A DNA stretch of 64,000 bases from Gordonia sp. ABSL11-1 (GCF_030315685.1 NZ_JASXSI010000001.1:466827-530826); one strand, 5' to 3'. Shown: positions 18,513 to 31,417, counted from the stretch's first letter. Numbers and translations are program-made. Notes: generated from the letters alone by a model not told the origin.

Positions 18513-19708
18513 CCACCACCGAGCGCGCCGTACCCGCGGTGACACCGTTCCCGCCGACGGCGACCGACCGGCCCGTCGGCGCCCTCGACTGGATCGCCGA
18601 GGAGGCCGCCCGACTTCAGGCCGCCGGTCTTCATCGTGATCCAGTTGTCCGGCAACCGGATTCGGAGATGATCAACTTGGCGTCCAACGACTACCTCGGC
18701 TTGTCCAGGCATCCCGGTGTCCTCGCCGGCGCTCACGCCGCACTCGACGCCTGGGGTGCCGGTTCGACGGCATCGCGTCTCGTCGTCGGTACGACTTCGC
18801 TGCACGTCGATCTGGAGGACGATCTCGCCGAATTCCTCGGATTCCCGGCGGCTCTGTCGTTCTCGTCCGGGTATCTCGCCAACGTCGGCGCGATCACCGC
18901 CCTCGCCGGCCGTGGCGACCTGATCGTGAGCGACACCGGTACGCACGCGTCGTTGATCGACGGCTGCCGACTGTCCCGTGCGCGGGTCGTCGTGGTCGAC
19001 CGGGGCGATCACGAGGCCGTGCGGAAAGCCCTGCGCGAGCGCACGGAACGACGTGCGCTGGTCGTGACGGACTCGGTGTACAGCATCGACGGGGAGCCCG
19101 CGCCGGTCGCGGACCTGTACGGGGTGGCCCGCGATCACGGGGCCGCGTTGCTGGTCGACGAGGCCCATGCCTTCGGGGTGCGCGGCCCGGGTGGGCGCGG
19201 CCTGGTCGCCGAACTGGGGCTCTCCGGTGCACCCGATCTGGTCGTGACCACGGTCCTGTCCAAGTCGCTCGGCGCCCAGGGCGGCGTCGTCCTCGGTTCC
19301 CGCCTGCTGCGCTCCTACCTGACCGATCGGGCGCGCACCTTCATCTTCGACACCGGGCTCAACCCGGCCGCCGTCGGTGCCGCGCGGGCGGCGCTCGACC
19401 TCGTGCGCTCCGACCCGTCGATGCCGGAGCGGTTGCGGCTCAACGCTCTACGGCTCGCGGACTCCATCGGGGCGGACACGCCCGCAGCCGCGGTCATCTC
19501 GCTCGTCGTCGGCGAACCGCAGCCGGCGGTCGCCGCCGCCGCGCTGTGTCGCGACCGGGGCGTGCTCGTGGGATGTTTCCGCCCGCCGTCGGTGCCCGCG
19601 GGCACCTCGCGCCTGCGTCTGACCGTGCGTGCCGATCTCGACACGTCGGTCGTCGACCACGTCGCCGGCGTCGTCAACGACGCCCTCGTGCGGGTGGGGG
19701 CCCGATGA
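18509..19708 (+). CDS. bioF: 8-amino-7-oxononanoate synthase
   Basis: 399 residues. This PLP enzyme condenses pimeloyl thioester with L-alanine to give KAPA. Visible motifs are [46 protein letters not shown] and [13 protein letters not shown] with the PLP Lys. The first 40 residues are a loosely conserved extension. ATG 18509 overlaps the bioA stop (ATGA), and the bioF stop overlaps bioD in the same way. Confidence 0.95.
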   Translation: MTTTERAVPAVTPFPPTATDRPVGALDWIAEEAARLQAAGLHRDPVVRQPDSEMINLASNDYLGLSRHPGVLAGAHAALDAWGAGSTASRLVVGTTSLHVDLEDDLAEFLGFPAALSFSSGYLANVGAITALAGRGDLIVSDTGTHASLIDGCRLSRARVVVVDRGDHEAVRKALRERTERRALVVTDSVYSIDGEPAPVADLYGVARDHGAALLVDEAHAFGVRGPGGRGLVAELGLSGAPDLVVTTVLSKSLGAQGGVVLGSRLLRSYLTDRARTFIFDTGLNPAAVGAARAALDLVRSDPSMPERLRLNALRLADSIGADTPAAAVISLVVGEPQPAVAAAALCRDRGVLVGCFRPPSVPAGTSRLRLTVRADLDTSVVDHVAGVVNDALVRVGAR

Positions 19709-20526
19709 GCGCGCCCGGACGTGTCTTCGCGGTCACCGGCACCTCGACCGACATCGGCAAGACGATCGTCACCGCGGCACTCGTCGCAGCAGCGCACCAC
19801 GCCGGATCGACAGTGGCCGTGTGCAAACCCGCGCAGACCGGCATGGCTGCCGGCGAACCGGGTGACCTGGCCGTGGTCGAGGACCTCGCCGGACCAGAGG
19901 CGACCGCCGAATGTGCCCGCTACCCTGAGCCATTGGCGCCCGAGACCGCAGCGCGCCGTGCCGGGTTACCCGCTCTCGCGCTGTCCACGGTGACGTCGGC
20001 GGTGGCCGGCCTGTCGGCTGCACACGACCTCACCCTGGTCGAGGGGGCCGGTGGCGTGCTCGTGCGGCTGGCGTCCGATCTCACCCTGCTCGACGTCGCG
20101 ACCGTGGCCGACGCCGGAGTCGTCGTCGTGGTCCCGGCCGGACTCGGCGCCCTGAACCACGCCGAGCTGACCGTCGACGCCGTCCGCGCCCACGGCCTGC
20201 GCCCGGCCGGTCTGATCATCGGCTCCTGGCCCGAGGGCCCGGATCTCGCGATGGAGTGCAACCGCACGGATCTGCCCCGCCTCACGGGCGTGCCGATCGT
20301 CGGCGTCGTCCCCACCGGTGCGGGCGCCCTCGCGCCGGCCGAGTTCCGTCGCGCGGCGCCGTCCTGGATCGACGCGGACTGGCTCGCCCGCGAGACCGGC
20401 TTCTCGCCGACGGCAACCCGATCCTCGCCGACGGCAACCGACATCCCGCCGATGGCAACCGACATCCCGCCGATGGCAACCGACATCGACCTCGACAATC
20501 AGCCCACAGAAGGAGCTCTCTCGTGA
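19705..20526 (+). CDS. bioD: Dethiobiotin synthetase with a repetitive C-terminal tail
   Basis: 273 residues from ATG 19705, overlapping bioF. It carboxylates DAPA using ATP and CO2 to form dethiobiotin. The P-loop variant [15 protein letters not shown] is at about residues 11-25, the substrate Lys in CKPAQTG and the Mg site in VEGAGGVLV. Family members are about 225-230 residues. The last 40 residues here are an added tail made of four 7-residue units ([28 protein letters not shown]), probably disordered. It overlaps bioB by GTGA. Confidence 0.93.
   Translation: MSAPGRVFAVTGTSTDIGKTIVTAALVAAAHHAGSTVAVCKPAQTGMAAGEPGDLAVVEDLAGPEATAECARYPEPLAPETAARRAGLPALALSTVTSAVAGLSAAHDLTLVEGAGGVLVRLASDLTLLDVATVADAGVVVVVPAGLGALNHAELTVDAVRAHGLRPAGLIIGSWPEGPDLAMECNRTDLPRLTGVPIVGVVPTGAGALAPAEFRRAAPSWIDADWLARETGFSPTATRSSPTATDIPPMATDIPPMATDIDLDNQPTEGALS
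20404..20487 (+). repeat. 4 x 21-bp in-frame tandem repeat in the bioD tail
   Basis: Four consecutive 21-bp units encode [28 protein letters not shown]. The last two are identical in DNA, suggesting recent slippage or duplication. Confidence 0.85.
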
Positions 20527-21566
20527 CCCAGGCACCCGTCGCACCCGACCGGCAGCGCGATCCCGCCCATGACGGCGGCATCCTCGACACCGCCCGCGCG
20601 CAGGTCCTCGAACGTGGCGAGGCCCTCGATCAGGCCCAGGTCCTCGAGGTGCTGCGCCTGTCCGACGACCGGCTCACCGAACTGTTGCAACTCGCCCACG
20701 ACGTGCGGATGCGGTGGTGTGGTCCGGAGGTCGAGGTCGAGGGCATCATCTCGCTGAAGACCGGTGGGTGCCCGGAAGACTGCCACTTCTGTTCGCAGTC
20801 CGGACTCTTCGCGTCTCCGGTTCGCAGCGCATGGATCGACATCCCCTCGCTCGTCGAGGCGGCCAAGCAGACCGCGAAGACCGGGGCGACCGAGTTCTGC
20901 ATCGTCGCGGCCGTGCGTGGACCGGACAAGCGGCTCCTCAGCCAGGTCGCCGCCGGCATCGAGGCGATCCGCAACGAGGTCGACATCCAGATCGCCTGCA
21001 GCCTCGGGATGCTCACCCAGGAGCAGGTCGATCAGCTCAAGGGCATGGGTGTACACCGCTACAACCACAACCTCGAGACCGCCCGCAGCCACTTCCCGAA
21101 CGTCGTCACCACCCACACCTGGGAAGAGCGGTGGGACACGCTGCGCATGGTCCGTGATGCCGGCATGGAGGTCTGCTGCGGCGGCATTCTGGGTATGGGG
21201 GAGAGCCTGGAGCAACGCGCCGAGTTCGCCGCCGACCTCGCGTCACTCGAGCCCGACGAGGTCCCGCTCAACTTCCTCAACCCGCGTCCCGGGACCCCGT
21301 TCGGTGACCTCGACGTCCTGCCGGCGTCCGAGGCGCTCAGATCGGTGGCGGCGTTCCGCCTGGCGCTGCCGCGAACGATCTTGCGGTTCGCCGGCGGACG
21401 CGAGATCACCCTCGGCGACCTCGGTGCCAAGCAGGGCATCCTCGGCGGCATCAACGCCGTCATCGTCGGCAACTACCTGACCACGCTGGGGCGCCCCGCC
21501 GAGGAGGACCTGGATCTGCTGACCGATCTGTCGATGCCCATCAAGGCACTCAACGACAGCATCTAG
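20523..21566 (+). CDS. bioB: Biotin synthase
   Basis: 347 residues from GTG 20523 with AAGGAG at 20509-20514. This radical-SAM enzyme inserts sulfur into dethiobiotin. The SAM-cluster motif C-x3-C-x2-C reads [13 protein letters not shown]; the IQIACSLG and YNHNLET segments and [15 protein letters not shown] region [14 protein letters not shown] are standard for BioB. Followed 16 bp later by bsaP, the accessory gene typical of actinobacterial biotin loci. Confidence 0.96.
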   Translation: MTQAPVAPDRQRDPAHDGGILDTARAQVLERGEALDQAQVLEVLRLSDDRLTELLQLAHDVRMRWCGPEVEVEGIISLKTGGCPEDCHFCSQSGLFASPVRSAWIDIPSLVEAAKQTAKTGATEFCIVAAVRGPDKRLLSQVAAGIEAIRNEVDIQIACSLGMLTQEQVDQLKGMGVHRYNHNLETARSHFPNVVTTHTWEERWDTLRMVRDAGMEVCCGGILGMGESLEQRAEFAADLASLEPDEVPLNFLNPRPGTPFGDLDVLPASEALRSVAAFRLALPRTILRFAGGREITLGDLGAKQGILGGINAVIVGNYLTTLGRPAEEDLDLLTDLSMPIKALNDSI

Positions 21567-21582
21567 GCTCGGGAGCGTGAGT

Positions 21583-21870
21583 GTGACCATCAAGTCGCCG
21601 TTCTCCGCGGACACGGCGCGCACGGCCGGCGCAGAATCCGAGATCCCCGGGCCGCTGGCCGAACCCTGCCGGTACGGGGTCTACACGGGCATCGAGCTCG
21701 AACTCCAGGCGGCCGACGCCATCCCGACGTCGGCCCAGATGGGACTCGAGCCGCCACGGTTCTGCGGCCAGTGCGGGCGGCGGATGGTCGTGCAGGTACG
21801 GCCGGACGGTTGGGGTGCGCGGTGTTCTCGGCACGGGACCGTGGATTCGACGGAGCTGGGCCGACGGTGA
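21583..21870 (+). CDS. bsaP: Biotin synthase auxiliary protein (BsaP)
   Basis: About 95 residues. GTG 21583 is preferred because GGGAG at 21571-21575 is well spaced to it; GTG 21577 is the alternative. The C-terminal half is compact with FCGQCGRRM...[10 protein letters not shown], a C-x2-C / C-x2-H set that could bind zinc or an Fe-S cluster. Small proteins of this type follow bioB in mycobacteria (Rv1590) and have been reported to support biotin synthase activity. The stop overlaps the next gene (GTGA). Confidence 0.85.
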   Translation: MTIKSPFSADTARTAGAESEIPGPLAEPCRYGVYTGIELELQAADAIPTSAQMGLEPPRFCGQCGRRMVVQVRPDGWGARCSRHGTVDSTELGRR

Positions 21871-22538
21871 CGGGGCCGTCGTCACCCGACGCCCCGGTCG
21901 CGCAGACCTCAGGGGCTCCGACGACCGCCACCCCCGTGCCGTCACCCCGCCGCCGAGCGGCCCGTCCGGCGGGTCCGTTGGTGGCGGTCCTCGCGGTGAT
22001 CGTGCTGACCGGCGCCGTCGTCGGGATGGTCTGGGCCGTCGTCACCCCCGCCATGTCGGGTCGTGTCGTCGGCGCGGACTCCGCGATCATCCCGGCGCAG
22101 GAGTTCCCCGAGGAGTTCGCCGCGGTCGGTACCTTCGCGGTGCTCCTGCTTGTGTACGGGGTCGCGTCGGTGATCGTCGCGTGGTTCACGGCGCGCTCCT
22201 GGCGTGGGCCCGGCGGGTTCGGCGTGGTCGCCGTCGCGACCGTGCTCGGATCGTTCCTCGCGGCATGGATCGGTACCCGTGTCGCCGACTGGCGGTTCGA
22301 CGACCCGCGATCGGCACCGGTCGGTGCCACGTTCGACCTCGTTCCCGACCTCTGGCTCGACGGAGCCGTCCGGGGCGGCACCGGCGGGTCCTGGGTGCTC
22401 TTCCTGTGCGCCCCGTTCGCCGCGGCGTTCTTCTACCTTGGCTTCGCCCTGGCATCACGCACGGCCGACCTCGGGGTCGGTGATCTCGTCACCGACGATC
22501 CGCGCGCTGCCGAACCTCCTGTGGCTCAGCCGATCTGA
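21867..22538 (+). CDS. DUF2567 family membrane protein
   Basis: 223 residues from GTG 21867, overlapping bsaP. After a 35-residue Pro/Ala/Arg-rich N-terminus there are about four transmembrane segments (about 36-62, 85-110, 118-135, 170-195) separated by an extracytoplasmic loop. It matches by position and layout the Rv1591-type protein after the bioB-bsaP pair in mycobacteria. Function unknown; its constant place in the bio operon suggests a link to biotin metabolism or envelope. The end overlaps the convergent XRE gene by 13 bp. Confidence 0.75.
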   Translation: MTGPSSPDAPVAQTSGAPTTATPVPSPRRRAARPAGPLVAVLAVIVLTGAVVGMVWAVVTPAMSGRVVGADSAIIPAQEFPEEFAAVGTFAVLLLVYGVASVIVAWFTARSWRGPGGFGVVAVATVLGSFLAAWIGTRVADWRFDDPRSAPVGATFDLVPDLWLDGAVRGGTGGSWVLFLCAPFAAAFFYLGFALASRTADLGVGDLVTDDPRAAEPPVAQPI

Positions 22539-22789
22539 GCGGGCACGTCCGCGACCACCGCGTCGGCCAGCGTCTCGACCGACACGTCGAGAGCACGACT
22601 GAGCGCGACGACGGTGGCGAAGGACGGTGTCAGCAACCGCCCGCTCTCGATCTTGCGCAACGTCTCCGGTGAGATCCCCGCGGTTCCGGCGATGTCGATG
22701 ACCGTCCGCTCGGCGCGGAGCTCACGCAGGAGCGCACCCAGGCGTCGTCCGGCGGCGATCTGCTCGGGGGTCAGGGGAGAACGGACCAT
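22526..22789 (-). CDS. XRE-family helix-turn-helix regulator
   Basis: 87 residues from ATG 22789, with AAGGTG five bases upstream; GTG 22795 is an alternative. Almost the whole protein is one HTH_3 domain: LGALLRELRAERTVIDIAGTAGISPETLRKIESGRLLTPSFATVVALSRALDVSVETLAD. There is no additional ligand domain. It is divergent from a methionine aminopeptidase gene, with two matching palindromes in the 90-bp gap, so it very likely controls itself and the peptidase. Confidence 0.88.
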   Translation of the reverse strand: MVRSPLTPEQIAAGRRLGALLRELRAERTVIDIAGTAGISPETLRKIESGRLLTPSFATVVALSRALDVSVETLADAVVADVPAQIG

Positions 22790-22808
22790 GTCCACACCTT
22801 ACCGGCAG

Positions 22809-22824
22809 CGGTATGAAAATACCG
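22809..22824. promoter_or_regulatory. Putative XRE operator 1
   Basis: CGGTAT-GAAA-ATACCG, a perfect 6-bp inverted repeat with a 4-bp spacer, 20 bp from the XRE start codon. Shares the core GGTAT-N4-ATACC with operator 2. Confidence 0.65.
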
Positions 22825-22839
22825 GCACCGTGTCGTAGG

Positions 22840-22857
22840 CTGGTATTTAAATACCAG
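22840..22857. promoter_or_regulatory. Putative XRE operator 2
   Basis: CTGGTATTTAAATACCAG, a perfect 18-bp palindrome 23 bp upstream of the aminopeptidase start. Its centre is 32 bp (about three turns) from operator 1. AT-rich core in a GC-rich setting; probably overlaps the promoter. Confidence 0.7.
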
Positions 22858-22879
22858 GTGTGACCACCAGGAGGTGTGT

Positions 22880-23644
22880 GTGATCGAACTGAAGTCCCCG
22901 GATGAGGTCGCCGCGATGCGGGTGACCGGCCGGTTCATCGCCGAACTGCTCGACGATGTGTCGTCGCGGGCGGAGCCGGGGGTCAACCTGCTCGACCTGG
23001 AGCTGCGGGCGCGTGAGCTGATCGAACAGCGCGGCGCCGTCTCGTGCTACTGGGACTATGCCCCGTCCTTCGGTCGGGGGCCGTTCCGCAACGTGATCTG
23101 CTTGTCCGTCAATGACGCTGTCCTGCATGGACTTCCGCATGACCTCGTGCTCACCGACGGTGATGTGCTCAGTATGGACATCGCCGTCGCGATCGACGGA
23201 TGGGTCGCCGATTCGGCACGCACGGTCATCGTCGGTGACCCGCGACCGGAAGATGCGCACCTGGTCGAGACCACACAGTTGGCGCTGGCCGCCGGCATCG
23301 ATGCGGCGCGATCTGATCGCCGGCTCGGCGACATCTCGGCCGCGATCGGCGAGGTGTGCATCTCCCGCGGCTACATGGTGAACACCGAGTTCGGCGGTCA
23401 CGGGCTCGGACGCACCATGCACGAGGACCCGCACGTGTCGAATGTGGGCCGTGCCGGCAAGGGAATGCGGTTGCGTCCCGGGCTGACGTTGGCGCTCGAG
23501 CCGTGGCTGGCGCGACACACCGCGCAGATCGTCTACGACCCCGACGGCTGGACGATCCGGTCCGCGGACGGCTCGCGCACCGCGCACAGTGAACACACCA
23601 TCGCGATCACCGACGGCGACGCCGAGATCCTCACGCTCCGTTGA
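22880..23644 (+). CDS. map: Type I methionine aminopeptidase
   Basis: 254 residues from GTG 22880, five bases after AGGAGG (22869-22874). It removes the initiator Met from nascent proteins. The full M24 metal set is visible: Asp in LSMDIAV, Asp in WVADSART, His in GGHGLGRTMHEDP, Glu in LALEPWL and Glu in AHSEHTI; the substrate His lies in NDAVLHGLP. There is no N-terminal zinc-finger or linker, so it is the short form. Divergent pairing with a small XRE repressor and shared palindromes suggest conditional expression rather than housekeeping duty. Confidence 0.93.
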   Translation: MIELKSPDEVAAMRVTGRFIAELLDDVSSRAEPGVNLLDLELRARELIEQRGAVSCYWDYAPSFGRGPFRNVICLSVNDAVLHGLPHDLVLTDGDVLSMDIAVAIDGWVADSARTVIVGDPRPEDAHLVETTQLALAAGIDAARSDRRLGDISAAIGEVCISRGYMVNTEFGGHGLGRTMHEDPHVSNVGRAGKGMRLRPGLTLALEPWLARHTAQIVYDPDGWTIRSADGSRTAHSEHTIAITDGDAEILTLR

Positions 23645-23656
23645 TCGTGCGGCCGC

Positions 23657-24379
23657 TCAGAGGGGCGGGCGCAGGGTCGCGAACTCGTCGGTGACGCGCA
23701 GTCGGGTGTCGGCGAACGCGTAGAGCGCCGGGGGGCGACCGCCGGAACGGCCGGTCTTCCCGACGGTTCCGGTCGACACCACCACTGCGCGACGACTCAG
23801 GATGCGCAGGAGGTTGGTGGTATCCACCGGGTAACCCAATGCTGCACAATAGATCTCCGAGAGTTGAGACATCGGGAAGCGTTCCGGGGCGAGAGCGAAC
23901 GCGATGTTCGTGTACGACAATTTCGCGGCGAGACGATGGCGGGCCGCGTCGATGATCTCGGCGTGATCGAACGCGACCTCCGGCAAGCTGTCGACCGGCT
24001 GCCAGGACGCCGACGACGGGAGCGTCGCCATGGCATCCGACGGGACGAGGCCCAGATACGTGGATGCGATGGTGCGGACGCCGGGCACACGGTTCGGCGC
24101 GGAGAACACCGCGAGTTGCTCGAGGTGTGCGATCTTCTCGATCTCGACGGTGTCGGCCACGAGCCGCCGCGCGGTCGCCTTGAGCGTCTCGTCGGCGACG
24201 ACGTCACCACCTGGCAGCGACCACCCGCTCCCATCCGGCGTGCGGCACAGGAGGACACACAGCGCAGGGGCGACCTCGGGCTCGACCTCACGGACCTGGA
24301 ACACCGCCGCGAGCACCTCCACGCGGAGCGCCGCGGACGCCCCGTCGGACGAGGACGGGCGCGGCGGGGGCGTGGACAT
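23657..24379 (-). CDS. nrtR: NrtR: Nudix-related NAD-biosynthesis regulator
   Basis: 240 residues. An N-terminal Nudix-like domain (about 18-150; SLPGGDVVADETLKATARRLVADTVEIEKIAHLEQLAVF) has a degenerate Nudix box, followed by a winged-helix region (about 160-225; FPMSQLSEIYCAALGYPVDTTNLLRILSRRAVV). This pairing defines NrtR, which in mycobacteria represses nadABC and responds to ADP-ribose. It sits near nadA, before which there is a perfect 23-bp inverted repeat that may be its operator. Confidence 0.9.
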   Translation of the reverse strand: MSTPPPRPSSSDGASAALRVEVLAAVFQVREVEPEVAPALCVLLCRTPDGSGWSLPGGDVVADETLKATARRLVADTVEIEKIAHLEQLAVFSAPNRVPGVRTIASTYLGLVPSDAMATLPSSASWQPVDSLPEVAFDHAEIIDAARHRLAAKLSYTNIAFALAPERFPMSQLSEIYCAALGYPVDTTNLLRILSRRAVVVSTGTVGKTGRSGGRPPALYAFADTRLRVTDEFATLRPPL

Positions 24380-24460
24380 GGCGTCGATTGTATGGGCGTC
24401 CCCACCGGGATCGACGCGACACGTCCATGGGGAGCAGTGACGCCGGCCCGCCCGCGCCGC

Positions 24461-25123
24461 CTACAGCTCGTCGAGTGACAGGAGCCCGTCCTGGATCGCG
24501 CGTGCCGCAAGGGCGGCCTTGGTGCGTGCGCTCCGGTCGACCGCGGTGTACTTGGCGCGGATGCGGGTGAGGTGGGTGTTCACCGTGCCGATCGAGATGC
24601 ACAGTTCCTGGGCGACCATGATCTTCGAGTCGGTGAGCAGCCACGTGCGCAGGACCTGGATCTCCCGGTCGGTGAGTCCGGGCCGCCGACGCTCGGGTGC
24701 GACGTCGCCGTCGGTGTTTCGCGCGCCAGGTGTCCGGCGCGCCGTCGATTCCGCTGTCGTCGCCGGTCGGGGTGCGGCACGTGGTGGGGCGGGGCGCGAC
24801 ACAGTCCCGGCGACGACCTGCTCGGCGTTGTGCACCAGCCGCATATGCGGGCGCGTGGTCCCCGCCCGGGGGTCGGCGCAGACCGGCGCAGTGTGCGACC
24901 GTGCGTCGGAATGCGCCGGCCCGGCCGACGGCATCCCGGGCAGGGGCATGCGTCGCGCCGCGAGACTGGCCAACGCGGCCTCCCGCCGGGCGGCTGCGGC
25001 CGCCGACCGTGCGACGCCCGGCGAGGACGGCGTCGGGACGCCCCGGGCGGCGGCGGTTCCGCGCGTGACGGTGCCGGGCATGAGGCTGTCGGGGGTGAAG
25101 CTGTCGTGCGGGGAGACGGTCAT
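24461..25123 (-). CDS. LuxR-type helix-turn-helix protein
   Basis: 220 residues from ATG 25123 (GTG 25126 directly before it is possible). The first 145 residues are Ala/Pro/Arg-rich, low-complexity and probably disordered. The C-terminal 65 form a LuxR/GerE DNA-binding domain: [66 protein letters not shown]. No receiver or sensor domain is visible. It is divergent from nadA and precedes nrtR on the same strand. Target unknown; the start could lie further downstream. Confidence 0.75.
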   Translation of the reverse strand: MTVSPHDSFTPDSLMPGTVTRGTAAARGVPTPSSPGVARSAAAAARREAALASLAARRMPLPGMPSAGPAHSDARSHTAPVCADPRAGTTRPHMRLVHNAEQVVAGTVSRPAPPRAAPRPATTAESTARRTPGARNTDGDVAPERRRPGLTDREIQVLRTWLLTDSKIMVAQELCISIGTVNTHLTRIRAKYTAVDRSARTKAALAARAIQDGLLSLDEL

Positions 25124-25299
25124 CACGATGCTCGCAATCTTTCTCAGCGGCCGCGGTCGGCTCGGCGGGTCTCAGACGTCATCGACGCTGTTCGGTACGT
25201 CTTCGACGGTATGGAGCCGGTGGCCCGCGCAAACGCGTAGTGGACTACTCGAATCGCGGCGGGAATGCCGCAGATGTGACCGGTGTTACGATGGACAGC

Positions 25300-25322
25300 G
25301 TTTTCGACCATCAGTCGAAAAC
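25300..25322. promoter_or_regulatory. Putative NrtR operator upstream of nadA
   Basis: A perfect inverted repeat, GTTTTCGAC - 5 bp - GTCGAAAAC, ends 55 bp before the nadA start. It is the only A/T-rich symmetrical site in the 254-bp divergent LuxR/nadA region. Position and a neighbouring nrtR gene make it the likely NrtR box. Confidence 0.72.
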
Positions 25323-25377
25323 TCGTGTCGTCCGATACGACCCCGTGTCGGAGAGCATGACCGCAAGAGGAGTGGCG

Positions 25378-26445
25378 ATGAGCATCACGAGTGACCGACC
25401 GGCAACGGCGACAGACACCGCACCCCTGGGTCTGATCGACGCCGAATGGGTCGACGGCCCTGGTGGCTACACCGGCGTCGAGCCGACCCGGGAATGGGCC
25501 GACGAGGTGCGCCGACTGGCGCGCGCCCGGAATGCGACGCTGCTGGCGCACAACTATCAGCTGCCCGCCATCCAGGACATCGCCGACCATGTGGGCGACT
25601 CTCTCGCGCTGTCGAGGATCGCCGCGGAGGTCGACGCCGACGAGATCATCTTCTGCGGCGTGCACTTCATGGCGGAGACCGCCAAGATCCTCAGCCCGGA
25701 CAAGCGCGTGCTGATCCCCGATGCACGCGCCGGGTGCTCGCTCGCGGACTCCATCACCGCCGACGAACTGCGTGAGTGGAAGGCCGATCACCCGGATGCG
25801 GTCGTCGTGTCGTACGTGAACACCACGGCAGAGGTGAAAGGTCTCACCGACATCTGCTGCACGTCGTCGAACGCGGTCGACGTCGTCGCGTCGATCGACC
25901 CCGACCGTGAGGTCTTGTTCCTGCCGGATCAGTTCCTCGGCGCGCACGTCAAGCGTGAGACCGGGCGAGACAACATCCACATCTGGGCGGGGGAGTGCCA
26001 CGTCCACGCCGGGATCAACGGCGACGAGCTGGCCGATCAGGCGAGCAGCCACCCCGATGCGGACCTCTTCATCCATCCCGAATGTGGTTGCGCGACATCG
26101 GCTCTCTACCTCGCCGGCGAGGGCGCAGTCCCTGCCGACAAGGTGAAGATCCTGTCCACCGGCGGCATGCTCGACGCCGCACGGGAGACCGGCGCCAAAC
26201 AGGTGCTCGTCGCCACCGAGATCGGCATGCTGCATCAACTCCGCAAGGCGGCTCCGGGTGTCGACTTCCAGGCCGTCAACGACCGTGCGTCGTGCCCGTA
26301 CATGAAGATGATCACGCCTGCGGCGTTGCTGCGTTCGCTGCGTGAGGGCCGCGACGAGGTGCACGTCGCCCCCGACGTCGCCGAGCGTGCTCGCACGAGC
26401 GTCGAGCGCATGATCGCGATCGGCAACCCCGGTTCCGGTGAGTGA
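25378..26445 (+). CDS. nadA: Quinolinate synthase
   Basis: 355 residues from ATG 25378, preceded by AGAGGAG at 25366-25372; ATG 25357 is a weaker alternative. This 4Fe-4S enzyme condenses iminoaspartate with DHAP to quinolinate. Recognisable segments are [61 protein letters not shown] and [12 protein letters not shown], which contain the conserved cysteines. nadB is expected next but nadC follows directly with an 8-bp overlap. Confidence 0.96.
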   Translation: MSITSDRPATATDTAPLGLIDAEWVDGPGGYTGVEPTREWADEVRRLARARNATLLAHNYQLPAIQDIADHVGDSLALSRIAAEVDADEIIFCGVHFMAETAKILSPDKRVLIPDARAGCSLADSITADELREWKADHPDAVVVSYVNTTAEVKGLTDICCTSSNAVDVVASIDPDREVLFLPDQFLGAHVKRETGRDNIHIWAGECHVHAGINGDELADQASSHPDADLFIHPECGCATSALYLAGEGAVPADKVKILSTGGMLDAARETGAKQVLVATEIGMLHQLRKAAPGVDFQAVNDRASCPYMKMITPAALLRSLREGRDEVHVAPDVAERARTSVERMIAIGNPGSGE

Positions 26446-27352
26446 GGCGTTCGTCGGCCAGATCGCCGCGGCCGACGACCTCGATCTCACCGTCACCGAC
26501 GAGGTCCGATCACTGATCCGGACGGCGCTCGACGAGGACCTCCGGCACGGTCCGGACGTGACGACCCAGGCGACGGTGCCCGCCGACGCGGTCACCGACG
26601 CCGCGATCGTGAGTCGCGGACACGGCGTGATCGCGGGCCTGCCGGTGGTCCTCGCGGTGCTCGACGAGGTGATCGGAGCCGGACGCTACGAGGTGACGTC
26701 GTCCGTCGCCGACGGCTCTCACGTCGGTCCGGGAGACGTCGTCCTGGCCGTCCACGCGCCGACCGGGGCCTTGCTCACGGCCGAACGCACCGCGCTCAAC
26801 CTCGTCTGTCATCTGTCCGGGATCGCGACTGCCACAGCGCGGTGGGTGCAGGCAGTCGAGGGCACCGATGCGAAGGTGCGTGACTCCCGAAAGACGCTGC
26901 CGGGGATGCGGTACCTGCAGAAGTACGCCGTCCGCGCCGGTGGCGGCGTGAATCATCGCCTCGGCCTCGGCGACGCGGCGCTGATCAAGGACAACCACGT
27001 GGCGGCCGCCGGTTCGGTGAGTGCCGCGTTGTCGGCGGTCCGTGCCGCCGCGCCGGGTCTGGCGGTCGAGGTGGAGGTCGACTCGTTGGCCCAACTCGAC
27101 GAGGTCCTCGCGCTCGGACCGCAGTTGGTGTTGCTCGACAATTTCGCGCTCTGGGAGACGCAGATGGCCGTGCAGCGCCGCAACGCGCGGTCCCCGGAGA
27201 CCAAGCTGGAGAGCTCCGGCGGGTTGTCGCTGGACATGGCCGCCGACTATGCCCGCACCGGCGTCGACTACCTCGCGGTCGGTGCGCTGACCCATTCGGT
27301 CACCGTGTTGGACCTCGGGCTGGACATCCCCGCGCCGCCGGCCGGTTCCTGA
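26438..27352 (+). CDS. nadC: Nicotinate-nucleotide pyrophosphorylase (carboxylating)
   Basis: 304 residues from GTG 26438. It turns quinolinate and PRPP into nicotinate mononucleotide with loss of CO2. The type II phosphoribosyltransferase signature is intact: [72 protein letters not shown] and [13 protein letters not shown]. It overlaps nadA by 8 bp, so the two are co-translated. Confidence 0.96.
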   Translation: MSEAFVGQIAAADDLDLTVTDEVRSLIRTALDEDLRHGPDVTTQATVPADAVTDAAIVSRGHGVIAGLPVVLAVLDEVIGAGRYEVTSSVADGSHVGPGDVVLAVHAPTGALLTAERTALNLVCHLSGIATATARWVQAVEGTDAKVRDSRKTLPGMRYLQKYAVRAGGGVNHRLGLGDAALIKDNHVAAAGSVSAALSAVRAAAPGLAVEVEVDSLAQLDEVLALGPQLVLLDNFALWETQMAVQRRNARSPETKLESSGGLSLDMAADYARTGVDYLAVGALTHSVTVLDLGLDIPAPPAGS

Positions 27353-27416
27353 CGCGGATCCGCCGGTGGTCGGAGACGCCCGCCGACCGTGTGGAAAACC
27401 ACTTCGCCGGACCCCA

Positions 27417-27422
27417 TAAACT
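27417..27422 (+). promoter_or_regulatory. Possible -10 element of the his operon
   Basis: TAAACT in a short A-rich stretch (GTGGAAAACC and CCCATAAACT) of the 124-bp nadC-hisD gap, about 55 bp before the hisD start. No confident -35 box. Confidence 0.35.
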
Positions 27423-27476
27423 CGTGGGTGATGTGTGCGCACGAAGTGCGCCGTTCCCGGCTCACAGGAGAACCCG

Positions 27477-30599
<3,123 letters not shown>

Positions 30600-30600
<1 letters not shown>

Positions 30601-30776
30601 TGGGGCCGGTGATCGCAGGCAGCATCCCCGGCAGCGTGCTCCGGAAAAGCACCCCGGGGATGCGCCCCGCGCAGAGGACGCGCGCACATATCGTCGACGG
30701 CACCCGTCCAGAGGGCGGATCCCGGGGTCGCTTCTCCGGAAAGCTGTTGTCCGGCGCGGGGTGGTGCGTCCGATGA
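30600..30776 (+). CDS. Small uncharacterised ORF bridging hisB and hisH
   Basis: 58 residues. The ATG overlaps the hisB stop (TGATG) and the TGA overlaps the hisH ATG (ATGA), so a ribosome could run from hisB through it into hisH. The product is basic (about nine Arg/Lys), rich in Gly, Ser and Pro, without a membrane segment or known motif. The DNA contains a strong inverted repeat and two similar CTCCGGAAA-containing segments, so it may instead be an inserted repeat that happens to keep the frame open. Mycobacterial hisB and hisH are normally adjacent. Coding status is uncertain. Confidence 0.35.
30622..30663. repeat. Long inverted repeat inside the hisB-hisH spacer
   Basis: GCATCCCCGG (30622-30631) pairs exactly with CCGGGGATGC (30654-30663), and inside it GTGCT (30636-30640) pairs with AGCAC (30648-30652), giving a two-tier hairpin with a CCGGAAA loop. 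There is no T-run, so it is not an obvious terminator; it could act as an RNA stability or processing site or be a REP-like element. Confidence 0.6.
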
Positions 30777-31417
30777 CCGGCGCCCCTGCGGTCACCATCC
30801 TCGACTACGGCTCGGGCAACCTCCGATCCGCGCAGCGCGCGCTCGAGCGTGCCGGCGCCGACGTCACCGTCACCGACGACCGGGACGCCGCGACCGAGTG
30901 TGACGGCCTGGTCGTACCCGGCGTCGGGGCCTTCGCCGCCTGTATGGAGGGTCTGAAGGCGGTCAATGGACACCGCATCATCGATCAGCGTCTCGCCGGC
31001 GGCCGGCCCGTGCTGGGCATCTGTGTGGGCATGCAGATCCTGTTCGATCGCGGCGTCGAGTTCGGTGTCGAGGCCGACGGATGCGGCGAATGGCCGGGCA
31101 CCATCAGCCGGCTGCCCGCGCCGGTGCTGCCGCACATGGGCTGGAACACCGTCGAGGCCGCCGAGGGGACGGCGCTGTTCGACGGTCTCGACGCCGACAC
31201 GCGGTTCTACTTCGTGCACTCCTACGCCGCGCAGAGCTGGGAGATGGACAGCGACGGCACGCCTCTCGCCGCGCCGAAACTGACCTGGGCCCACCATGGG
31301 GGGCCGTTCCTGGCCGCGGTCGAGAACGGCGCGCTGTCCGCCACCCAGTTCCACCCGGAGAAGTCCGGCGACGCAGGGGCACACCTGCTGCGCAACTGGG
31401 TGCGGTCACTCGGATGA
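30773..31417 (+). CDS. hisH: Imidazole glycerol phosphate synthase, glutaminase subunit
   Basis: 214 residues from ATG 30773. A class I glutamine amidotransferase that feeds ammonia to HisF. It begins [28 protein letters not shown], has the nucleophile in [15 protein letters not shown] and the His/Glu pair in [12 protein letters not shown]. It overlaps the next gene by ATGA. The partner hisF lies three genes downstream. Confidence 0.95.
   Translation: MTGAPAVTILDYGSGNLRSAQRALERAGADVTVTDDRDAATECDGLVVPGVGAFAACMEGLKAVNGHRIIDQRLAGGRPVLGICVGMQILFDRGVEFGVEADGCGEWPGTISRLPAPVLPHMGWNTVEAAEGTALFDGLDADTRFYFVHSYAAQSWEMDSDGTPLAAPKLTWAHHGGPFLAAVENGALSATQFHPEKSGDAGAHLLRNWVRSLG

Noticed and set aside
17055..18545. 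A 695-residue frame extending the TetR protein upstream
   Set aside because: It is antisense to bioA and carries no motif; the TetR domain starts at GTG 17054 just beyond the operator region.
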